Shown here in pieces: positions 1 through 6,090 of a DNA stretch of 9,240 nt; the stretch's first letter is position 1, and the number at the start of each line of letters is the position of its first letter. The notes under the pieces are model-generated. The model had not been told where the DNA came from, made no database searches, and saw only the letters and a list, made by a program, of their open reading frames with translations. Source of the DNA: a bacterium (GTDB lineage Bacteria > Dependentiae > Babeliae > Babeliales > RVW-14); contig RGUK01000042.1 of the NCBI GenBank assembly GCA_010027825.1, positions 1 through 9,240 on the forward strand, given 5' to 3'. The translations under genes and the position numbers were made by a program.

Positions 1-11
1 CCTTTCTAAGT

Positions 12-40
12 GAACAAGGGGCGATTGGATCGCCCCGTTC
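12..40 (-). terminator. Hairpin just past the ankyrin-type gene, possible terminator
   Basis: The arms GAAC+GGGGCGA (12-15, 18-24) and TCGCCCC+GTTC (30-40) pair as 11 base pairs with a two-base bulge and a five-base loop. The hairpin begins 7 bp past the stop codon of the leftward gene. No real T-run follows on either strand, so it is a weak intrinsic terminator or a 3' end-protecting hairpin. It could also serve a gene entering from the left. Confidence 0.5.
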
Positions 41-47
41 AATATGT

Positions 48-1076
48 TTAAGTTGCTGTCGCTTCTGGTGCAGGCGGACGATAACGCGGCATGAGCGCAT
101 ATTCAACCAGCAAGAACCACGCCTCCTTGAGCGCTTCAAGGCGAGTGCGCCGTGCTTGTTCCTGCCCTTCGAAGTGAACTGAGGCCCAAGCATGCTCGGT
201 GCGACCACGCGCTACTGATGAAGGATCTGACTCCCCCTCATCCTCTTGAGGCGCAAGAGATGAAGCAACCATACTATCGAGTGAAACCCCTATTTGCCGG
301 CTGACTACGGAGGCTATGGCCATTAATCCGCGTTCAACCTCAGCATGGCTGAAGGTTTCTATGACGGGCCCCTCAGTCGCCCGGGCCCCCTCATCATTGA
401 TTGTTGGACGTAGCTGCACAAACGCACGCAGAACTGGCAACCGCACCCGGCGCATCTGCAGTAAAAGCGGCAGTAACGTTTCATTAACTGCACGCCTTTC
501 ATGACCCTGACCAACATGCACACGGTTACGCGCATGCACGTCTATCAGGCGAGTACTTGGATCATTATTGGTAAACCAATAATCAGTATTTTTGCGTGCA
601 TCTAGAGATAAGAGGTGGCAAACCATATGCGCTGCGACTTGCTCATCGCGATAGATACACGCATAATAAAGCGCAGTCTTCCCATCATGGTCCAAACGAT
701 TCGCACATTCTTGCCCTGCCTCAGCATATCCAGCATCCTGCATAGAACTTATTGCTTGATTACGCCCACCAAACCAGTCCTCTATCTGCGCATCAAACTC
801 ATCCTGCGGACTTTCATGTGCTTGCCTCTCCTCGTCCGCTTCAAGTGCAGGGTCCAGACACGCATTATGTAACCAGGTGCGCCCATGCACGTCTGAGGCA
901 TCCCACTCCTCTCCCCACCCCCCTGGATCGTCATCAGATGATTCACCTGCACTATCTGCGGAATCTAAATCAAGCTCCGCAATCCCATCAGGGGTAACCG
1001 GGGTACGACCAGCTGGAAAAAGACCGGGGTATAAAGCACATAACAAAATAAAAAGTGCGATCTGTCCATGACGCAT
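48..1076 (-). CDS. Exported protein with degenerate ankyrin repeats
   Basis: This encodes 342 residues. Residues 1-22 look like a signal peptide (short polar start, then the core IALFILLCALYPGLF), so export is likely. An acidic, low-complexity stretch follows (about 34-60). Ankyrin-like units are seen at 62-74 (DVHGRTWLHNACL) and 128-160 (DGKTALYYAC, then a second helix ending LLSLDA). A weaker one lies at 198-228, with helices around LLPLLLQMRR and PVLRAFVQL. The C-terminal third (about 245-342) is unrecognised and ends in a proline/alanine-rich tail. Ankyrin repeats bind proteins; the partner is unknown, and a host target is only an inference from export. The ATG at 1076 has a strong Shine-Dalgarno (AGAGGAGAGG, 1080-1089). 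The gene is divergent from a second ankyrin-type gene at 1203, with 126 bp between them. The coding frame is confident, the ankyrin assignment moderate. Confidence 0.8.
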   Translation of the reverse strand: MRHGQIALFILLCALYPGLFPAGRTPVTPDGIAELDLDSADSAGESSDDDPGGWGEEWDASDVHGRTWLHNACLDPALEADEERQAHESPQDEFDAQIEDWFGGRNQAISSMQDAGYAEAGQECANRLDHDGKTALYYACIYRDEQVAAHMVCHLLSLDARKNTDYWFTNNDPSTRLIDVHARNRVHVGQGHERRAVNETLLPLLLQMRRVRLPVLRAFVQLRPTINDEGARATEGPVIETFSHAEVERGLMAIASVVSRQIGVSLDSMVASSLAPQEDEGESDPSSVARGRTEHAWASVHFEGQEQARRTRLEALKEAWFLLVEYALMPRYRPPAPEATAT

Positions 1077-1202
1077 ATTCCTCTCCTCTGCAAAAACCTA
1101 GACAACGGATACGCCGTGCGCAATAGTAACAGAAGAAAATGAGAAAGCAACCAGTGCCACCTCAAAGCACTCAGTAAGGCCCAACCACAAAGGGGTTTTC
1201 GC

Positions 1203-2012
1203 ATGCAGCACGCAATGTATTTCATGCTCGGCTTTTTACTAACCGCACTCCAGGCAGCGGACGTAAAAACCAGCAGTGATGATTGCATTCTGGACATACA
1301 AGGCGTTGCACAGCGATTTACTGAGGGGCTAACACTGGCACGCGAAGGCGCAGCCGAAGAAGCTGCCAACCGCTTACTGAGCTGCGCTCATGATGCCCAC
1401 AAGGAATTTGTAAGTGATGTACAGCGGGACTTTCTGGAGCCGCTTATAGTCAACTGTAACGCGGCGCGCGTTGTGGCTGTCCTGGAAGCTTGCAGCAAAA
1501 AGGACGCGCTGGCACGAGCTATGCGTGAGGCGCTTGCACAAGATCCCCAACAAAGTCTGCTCCGCCTGGTAATGGACAATACCCGCAGCGAACAGCGAGC
1601 AACGAATTTTCATTTCGGCGAGCGAGAAGGAGCCGTTATCATCAGTCGCTTGCTTAAAGCAGGAGCCTCTACTAAACCACGCGGTCGCAAAGCCCTACCC
1701 GCCCTTGTGTACGCCATCCATACGCACGCATCGCTTCCCATACTACACACCCTTGTTCAAGAAGGGAGGGCAGACGTTAGTGGTCGGATAACGCTCGCTC
1801 AAACCGACACGCTAGAAGACCCAACACTGGGAGACATGCCCCTTATCGAATTTGCCCACAAGCGCTTTGGCGATAAAGACGAGAGAACGGAATTTCTGTC
1901 TGATGTTGATGACGAAAACACTGAGCGTTGCATATGCTGGTGTTGCCTGATAACGGGCTGCTGCTGCCTGCAAACGCTCCACTGGTTATTCTTCTCTGAC
2001 ACCACCACCTAA
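1203..2012 (+). CDS. Exported ankyrin-like protein with cysteine-rich C-terminal tail
   Basis: This encodes 269 residues. Residues 1-18 form a probable signal peptide with a likely cut after ALQA. The middle is helical. Degenerate ankyrin-like units appear at 144-156 (AVIISRLLKAGAS), 165-194 (LPALVYAIHTHASLPILHTL onward) and 210-224 (GDMPLIEFAHKRFGD). The C-terminus is odd: seven cysteines fall within residues 243-255 (CICWCCLITGCCC), followed by a hydrophobic stretch (LHWLFF) and a short polar end. This could be a membrane anchor, a metal or disulfide cluster, or a lipidation-prone segment; the sequence cannot decide. The ATG at 1203 has AGGGG at 1191-1195, 7 bases upstream. A weak promoter-like pair (TAGACA 1099-1104, AATAGT 1122-1127) lies upstream. 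The last 27 bp overlap the 3' end of rsmG on the other strand. No close family was recognised. Confidence 0.78.
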   Translation: MQHAMYFMLGFLLTALQAADVKTSSDDCILDIQGVAQRFTEGLTLAREGAAEEAANRLLSCAHDAHKEFVSDVQRDFLEPLIVNCNAARVVAVLEACSKKDALARAMREALAQDPQQSLLRLVMDNTRSEQRATNFHFGEREGAVIISRLLKAGASTKPRGRKALPALVYAIHTHASLPILHTLVQEGRADVSGRITLAQTDTLEDPTLGDMPLIEFAHKRFGDKDERTEFLSDVDDENTERCICWCCLITGCCCLQTLHWLFFSDTTT

Positions 2013-2642
2013 AGCAGCCCCCGCAAAAAATGCCAGCCGGCGATCTTTATGCCCAAGCTTGTAGGACTCAGTGCGCGTAACCAAGGAAAGCGCCTTCGGG
2101 TGACATTGCCAGTCTTTAGAGGCCCAATAAACCAACGGTGCATTTTTGTAAACACTGGCTGGACGGAACATTCTGATTAATTCCAGCTCATCAAGCGCCG
2201 CACGCGTTACAAAAAGATCAATTGGATAGGCAGTGTTTTTAACAAAGGTGCGCCAATCAAGCCCGCAAATTTCCACGTCATTCAGGCCAAGCAATTTGAC
2301 CACATCGGCCAGGAATTGTTGCTTTTTCTGGGTAACTTCAATCAGCACCACCTTGAGGTGCGGGTACATAATTTTGAGCGGAATGCCAGGAAACCCACCC
2401 CCCGTACCAATGTCGGCAATCATATTAATGCTGTTTAAATCCATGAACTTTGCCAAAGAAACCGAATCTTCAAAGTGCTGGCGGTACACCCCCGGCAGGT
2501 CGGTAATGGCCGTAATGTTGAAGTGCTCGTTGCAGCTGAGCAAGTAGGAGGCGTATTTCTCAAAAAGTTCCAGCTGTTGCTCGGTTGGTTGTACATGAGC
2601 TACGAATTCTGCCAGCGCTTTATCGGTTGAACGGGATTTCAT
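1986..2642 (-). CDS. rsmG: 16S rRNA (guanine-527 N7) methyltransferase RsmG (GidB)
   Basis: RsmG transfers a methyl group from S-adenosylmethionine to N7 of G527 in 16S rRNA, in the cytoplasm, on the small ribosomal subunit. From the ATG at 2642 the protein has 218 residues, normal for the family. The N-terminal family pattern FNITAITD...HFEDS is at 41-60. The SAM-binding glycine loop ADIGTGGGFPGIPLKI is at 76-91, with the acidic IEVTQKK segment after the next strand (101-107). VTRAA at 145-149 matches the conserved (S/T)RA segment. A TTG at 2690 would add 16 residues (MGPVPVFILLTWIPHF), but it lies only a few bases after the predicted transcription start and the extension is not family-like, so ATG 2642 is preferred. 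No Shine-Dalgarno is evident before that ATG. The gene has its own promoter and overlaps the convergent ankyrin-type gene by 27 bp. Confidence 0.93.
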   Translation of the reverse strand: MKSRSTDKALAEFVAHVQPTEQQLELFEKYASYLLSCNEHFNITAITDLPGVYRQHFEDSVSLAKFMDLNSINMIADIGTGGGFPGIPLKIMYPHLKVVLIEVTQKKQQFLADVVKLLGLNDVEICGLDWRTFVKNTAYPIDLFVTRAALDELELIRMFRPASVYKNAPLVYWASKDWQCHPKALSLVTRTESYKLGHKDRRLAFFAGAALGGGVREE

Positions 2643-2704
2643 GAAGTGTGGTATCCAGGTAAGAAGAATAAAAACGGGCACAGGGCCCAACTTAATGCGT
2701 TTTT

Positions 2705-2732
2705 AGTATACAGCCCTTTATATTCCTGACAA
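2705..2732 (-). promoter_or_regulatory. Sigma-70-type promoter of rsmG
   Basis: On the - strand, TTGTCA (2727-2732, five of six to TTGACA) and TATACT (2705-2710, five of six to TATAAT) are separated by 16 bases. Transcription would start near 2698, giving a leader of about 55 bases before the ATG at 2642. Confidence 0.65.
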
Positions 2733-2776
2733 TTCGCTTCCTTCCTCCCCGGGCTTATATTTTCGACTAGAAAATA

Positions 2777-2803
2777 TTGACGGCCAGCGCCCAGTGTAAT
2801 AAT
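2777..2803 (+). promoter_or_regulatory. Candidate promoter for the exported protein/lipoprotein pair
   Basis: TTGACG (2777-2782) and AATAAT (2798-2803) each match the sigma-70 consensus at five of six bases, but the spacer is only 15 bases. A second A/T-rich -10-like element (TATTAT, 2808-2813) lies nearby at a poor distance. The surrounding 2700-2867 stretch is the A/T-rich divergent intergenic region between rsmG and the gene at 2868. Confidence 0.35.
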
Positions 2804-2867
2804 TTTCTATTATTTATTTAAATCGCACGGTAGAACTGGGTACCATGGGGATGGGGAGGACAATTGT

Positions 2868-3608
2868 ATGCATAAGCAAGTCAAAGTTTGGACGCTGATA
2901 GCACTTGCGCTAGGCCTGTTAACCGGCCATGTGCGCAGTGATAACCGTATTGTTGTATATCTTAAACACGCACCTCGTGAGCTTATTAAAAGCATAGAAA
3001 GCTCGCCTGAGGCAGCAACGCTGTTCAAGCAAACCCCTGGCCAACAAGCCACGGCATTGTTGCAGGCTCAGGTGCCCGGCTTGCTCAAACCAGGGCTTGG
3101 GGGAGTAGCAGCAGTTTACGGGGGCTACTTTAATATTTCTAGCAAAGACGGCCTCATTTCATTTCCGCTCCGCCACACCCCACAAAAACTGAATGTGGCC
3201 ATCACGCCGCTCATTCACCTGGTACGGGTCAAGGGCAACACCTTTTCGCACCGCAGCTATGCAGCCGAGCCAACGCCGGTAGCCTTGTATGCCCTGGAAA
3301 TGAAAAAGGATGAGAAGCAACGGACCTACTGGGAAGTGAAAAAAGAAGCCCTTCCTAAAGACCGCATCATCAATCCACTGACACTGGTTCTTATGACGCC
3401 ACCTGCCAACGTAATTATTCCGGAAGGCGAATTTCTAGCTACTGAAAATCCACAACTTATCTTACCTGACATCATGCTTATCAGCCGGGAAGGAAATGAT
3501 GAGTGCTTACTCAAAGCAATTGACCTACGCCAGTACTTTGAAAGCATCACCGTGGAAACAAAGAAAGCATCCGAGACCAGCACACAGCACATGATTAAAA
3601 ATATTTAG
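2868..3608 (+). CDS. Exported protein of unknown function (246 residues)
   Basis: I do not recognise this protein. Residues 1-24 look like a classical signal peptide (MHKQVKVW, a hydrophobic core of about 12 residues, then GHVRS before DN), so it is probably periplasmic or secreted. No lipobox is visible. The mature part mixes strands and helices: a helix around 38-70, a glycine-rich turn (GLGGVAAVYGGYF, about 77-89), then mainly beta-like segments such as LISFPLRHT and NPLTLVLMTPPANVIIPEGEF. No catalytic motif, repeat or metal site stands out. The tail after about residue 215 is polar and charged. The start is well fixed: GGGGAGGA (2853-2860) sits 7 bases before the ATG. A 46-residue lipoprotein gene follows 15 bp after the stop, so the two are probably co-transcribed and may share a role at the cell envelope. 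Confidence 0.82.
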   Translation: MHKQVKVWTLIALALGLLTGHVRSDNRIVVYLKHAPRELIKSIESSPEAATLFKQTPGQQATALLQAQVPGLLKPGLGGVAAVYGGYFNISSKDGLISFPLRHTPQKLNVAITPLIHLVRVKGNTFSHRSYAAEPTPVALYALEMKKDEKQRTYWEVKKEALPKDRIINPLTLVLMTPPANVIIPEGEFLATENPQLILPDIMLISREGNDECLLKAIDLRQYFESITVETKKASETSTQHMIKNI

Positions 3609-3623
3609 GGGAAGGGATTTGCT

Positions 3624-3764
3624 ATGAAAAAAATGATAACGCCGCTTCTATTGATTGCCCTGATCTGCATCACCGTCGCACTGCAAGGATGTGCAAAGAG
3701 CAAAGACATGTCCGTGGCAAGAAATATCGTTAAAGACGATGTTCGCACCATGTGGGACAAATAA
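3624..3764 (+). CDS. Very small lipoprotein (46 residues)
   Basis: This short gene encodes 46 residues. It starts MKKMITPLLLIALICITVAL with a lysine-rich N-region and a long hydrophobic core, and carries a lipobox ALQGC with the lipidated cysteine at residue 23. The mature peptide would be only 24 residues, highly charged (KSKDMSVARNIVKDDVRTMW region), ending in DK. A clear Shine-Dalgarno (GAAGGGA, 3611-3617) lies 6 bases before the ATG, and the gene begins 15 bp after the stop of the exported protein at 2868, so translation as part of that operon is likely. Small lipoproteins of this size include entericidin-like and lysis-type peptides, but no specific similarity is claimed. A strong hairpin follows 35 bp downstream. 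Signal peptide, lipobox, ribosome site and spacing together make it a convincing gene despite its length. Confidence 0.75.
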   Translation: MKKMITPLLLIALICITVALQGCAKSKDMSVARNIVKDDVRTMWDK

Positions 3765-3799
3765 AGAGCATGTTTTGTAGAAGACTAGTCAGTTAGCGG

Positions 3800-3832
3800 A
3801 CCGTTCGTGGTGAGGTCATCACCACGAACGGT
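3800..3832. terminator. Perfect 14-bp inverted repeat, probable bidirectional terminator
   Basis: ACCGTTCGTGGTGA (3800-3813) and its exact complement TCACCACGAACGGT (3819-3832) enclose a five-base loop GGTCA. The repeat lies between the convergent lipoprotein gene (ends 3764) and M3 peptidase gene (ends 3871). The T-run is poor on both sides (only TTT on the + strand), so termination is inferred mainly from stem strength and position. Confidence 0.6.
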
Positions 3833-3870
3833 TTAACAAAGCCATTATAAATGTGCTAAGAAAATAGCCT

Positions 3871-5973
3871 TCAAAGCCCCAAATCCTGGAAGAAAGCATC
3901 CACTCTTGGTTCGCGTCCCAGATAGTTTCTGAGCAAGTCGTTCGGATCAACTGATCCGCCACGGCCCAAAATACCCTCAACAAAACGCGCGCCATTCTCC
4001 GCATTCACCAGCCCATGAGGACGGAGTTGGTAGAACACATCAAGCGCAAAGACCTTAGACCAGAGGTAGCCATAGTACCGCGAGGCGTAGGAGCCCAGGT
4101 GCCCAAAGTTAGCCTGCATATGCACGTTCGGATTTGGTGCAATGTACGGATTCAAGCGCTCCGCTAGGGCAAGGCGAATGGCGTCTAAGTCTTTTTCCTC
4201 ACCTGGTGCGTAGTAAGCAAGTGACATAAGCGCTAAGCGCAGCTGACTTGCGGTGCTACAACCCGAGTCAAATTTTTTGAGCACAATAAGCGCGTCGATC
4301 AGATGATCAGGTAGCTGTTGTCCAGTCTTGTAGTGAGAGGAAAGGCTTTTGAGCAGGTCGCGATCATAGAGCCACTCTTCAAAAATTTGTGACGGCATTT
4401 CGACAAAATCAATTTTTGTGTTGTAACCAGCCTGGCTGTGCAAAGTGGTTCTGCCAAGCACAAAGTGCATCGCATGGCCAAATTCGTGGAAGAACGTCTC
4501 TACATCCCCATGCTTGAACAGCGCCGGCTTGTCAGCTGTTGGCCGTGGAAAATTAGCAATCACGGCGCATAGCGCAGGCTTATAGCTGCCCGGGGCACCT
4601 TGCTGTGCGGCAGGATACTCAAGCCCTGCACAGCAGGCATGGGTATACTTACCCTCACGCGGATAAAGGTCTAGGACAATATAACCACGCAACTCATTGG
4701 TCTTAGCATCAAACACCTCGATAGCGCTCACCTCGTCATGCCATGACCAGGAAGGCTTAACCATGTTGAAGCGCAGCCCTAAAAAGCGCTGGTAAATACT
4801 AAATACCCCCGCAAGCGCCTTTTCAACCGGGAAATATTCAGCAATTTCTCGCTGGTCAACCTTGAAATGCTTTTTTACATACTGGGTCGAAACATACCCG
4901 AAGTCCCACGGCTTAAAACGCCCTTGGGCATCCAGCGCTACCCCCTCCGGCAGAGCTTGCTTGAGTTGCTCCACTTCACGCAACGCTTTTTTGGTTGCAG
5001 GCTCAATCAAGCGCTCTAAAAACTGCTGAGCGCGCGTGGGTGTTTTTGCCATGCATTCATCAATGTCGTAGGCCGCGTAACTTTCAAATCCCAAGGTCTT
5101 GGCTAATTGGTCGCGCTTGGCAATCAATTGGCTTAGCACCGTCAGATTGGCAGGCACACCACGATTGCCGAATGCTTCAGCAAAGCGCTTACGCGTATCT
5201 TCCACCGTGCAGTGGCCAGATACCTCGCTGGCCGTCGGATAGTCACACGGCAGGATATAGCCGCCCGCCTCGTCTTTTTTAAGCGTAGCAACAAAGCGCT
5301 CATCAACGCCTGCCAATCGATCATCAGATGCGGTGATAAAACGATTGTCGGCAGCAATGTTCGCCTCAAAAGTTTTAACCAGAGCATCTGCTTCTTTTTT
5401 CAGCGCCTGGGCTTTTGCCTGTGTGGCATCATCTAAATGCAAGCCTCGGCGTTTGTAGGCTGCCATAATTTCTTGGACAAAGTACTGCTGATCAGAAGTC
5501 AGCTTCTCAGCTTTAAACGCGCCCTCTGTATATGCACAAACCGCTTGGTACACCAACTTGTTGCTAGCAAAAAGTTCATCCTGCGCGCCAATCATCGCTA
5601 GGGACACAGCATCGCCTGCAGTGCGCATGGCAGCATCTGGATACACCATCCCCATCAGCTGACCTTGGTCGTGGCATTCATTAAGCACGCTCATTCCCAG
5701 GTCAAGCGGCACCATAGTGTTGGCAAAACTACGCCGATCAGCAGGCACAGCCAGAAGCTGCTCTTGCAAGGCCTTTGCTTGCCCTAGCGCCGCACACTTG
5801 CGGCTCTCTAGTTCAGCCTGGTTGCGAGGAAAACGCGCCATGGCGTCCTGTAAAGATCTAATTGGTAACTGCTGCATGTGATTAAAATCCTCGATAGAAC
5901 GGTTCATATGCTTAGACAGCGCACTGCACCCAACAAAAAACACAAGCGCCCCCAAGCCCAGCACATATTTCAT
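3871..5973 (-). CDS. M3-family zinc oligopeptidase (thimet oligopeptidase-like), putative lipoprotein
   Basis: This encodes a 700-residue zinc metallopeptidase of the thimet oligopeptidase/Dcp group, which cuts short peptides. The zinc site is complete: HEFGH at 496-500 (His496, Glu497, His500) and the third ligand Glu525 in DFVEMPSQ, 29 residues after the first histidine as in thimet oligopeptidase. The substrate-binding C-terminal motif GHLGSYASRYYGYLWS (624-639) is also intact. Family members normally work in the cytoplasm. Here the N-terminus has a short lysine start, a hydrophobic core (VLGLGALVFFV) and Cys16 in the context FVGC, a plausible but imperfect lipobox, so the enzyme is probably membrane-anchored outside the cytoplasm. 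The ATG at 5973 has AAAGGG 7 bases upstream and a TATACT -10 element at 6003-6008. It appears to be a single-gene unit. The peptidase call is very sure, the location inferred. Confidence 0.95.
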   Translation of the reverse strand: MKYVLGLGALVFFVGCSALSKHMNRSIEDFNHMQQLPIRSLQDAMARFPRNQAELESRKCAALGQAKALQEQLLAVPADRRSFANTMVPLDLGMSVLNECHDQGQLMGMVYPDAAMRTAGDAVSLAMIGAQDELFASNKLVYQAVCAYTEGAFKAEKLTSDQQYFVQEIMAAYKRRGLHLDDATQAKAQALKKEADALVKTFEANIAADNRFITASDDRLAGVDERFVATLKKDEAGGYILPCDYPTASEVSGHCTVEDTRKRFAEAFGNRGVPANLTVLSQLIAKRDQLAKTLGFESYAAYDIDECMAKTPTRAQQFLERLIEPATKKALREVEQLKQALPEGVALDAQGRFKPWDFGYVSTQYVKKHFKVDQREIAEYFPVEKALAGVFSIYQRFLGLRFNMVKPSWSWHDEVSAIEVFDAKTNELRGYIVLDLYPREGKYTHACCAGLEYPAAQQGAPGSYKPALCAVIANFPRPTADKPALFKHGDVETFFHEFGHAMHFVLGRTTLHSQAGYNTKIDFVEMPSQIFEEWLYDRDLLKSLSSHYKTGQQLPDHLIDALIVLKKFDSGCSTASQLRLALMSLAYYAPGEEKDLDAIRLALAERLNPYIAPNPNVHMQANFGHLGSYASRYYGYLWSKVFALDVFYQLRPHGLVNAENGARFVEGILGRGGSVDPNDLLRNYLGREPRVDAFFQDLGL

Positions 5974-6002
5974 GCATTCCCTTTCGCTATAAGCTGTGGG
6001 TC

Positions 6003-6008
6003 AGTATA
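6003..6008 (-). promoter_or_regulatory. -10 element upstream of the M3 peptidase gene
   Basis: TATACT on the - strand lies 30 bases before the ATG at 5973, predicting a leader of about 22 bases. The -35 region is weak: a TTTTAA/TTTAAC sequence lies 14-15 bases upstream. The promoter sits immediately after the terminator of the upstream gene, as expected for an independent unit. Confidence 0.5.
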
Positions 6009-6032
6009 CCTGAAAATGCCGCGTTAAAATAT

Positions 6033-6063
6033 AAAAGCCGCCTGGAAAACCCAAGCGGCTTTT
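6033..6063 (-). terminator. Intrinsic terminator of the TPR/small protein/repeat protein block
   Basis: On the - strand AAAAGCCGC and GCGGCTTTT pair over 9 bp (6055-6063 with 6033-6041). Three further pairs (TGG 6043-6045 with CCA 6051-6053) form across a single mismatch. The stem runs into TTTTATATTTT on the - strand, a good U-tract. It starts 27 bp after the stop codon at 6091. Confidence 0.85.
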
Positions 6064-6090
6064 GAAACTGTAGAAAACAGGCGTGCAGAC

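Noticed and set aside
965..1369. Long - strand open frame (134 codons) across the divergent ankyrin-gene region
   Set aside because: It overlaps both ankyrin-type genes, has no ribosome site, and its product is low-quality (serine/alanine then leucine/arginine rich). The genes at 48-1076 and 1203-2012 have good ribosome sites and signal peptides.
1957..1970. Short CTG/TGC triplet run, possible microsatellite
   Set aside because: It is only about four triplets, encodes the cysteine cluster, and is too short to call a tandem repeat.
2233..2547. + strand open frame of 104 codons
   Set aside because: It lies fully inside rsmG on the opposite strand and has no independent support.
4644..4649. 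TATACT on the + strand inside the M3 peptidase gene
   Set aside because: It has no downstream + strand gene to serve and is probably coincidence.
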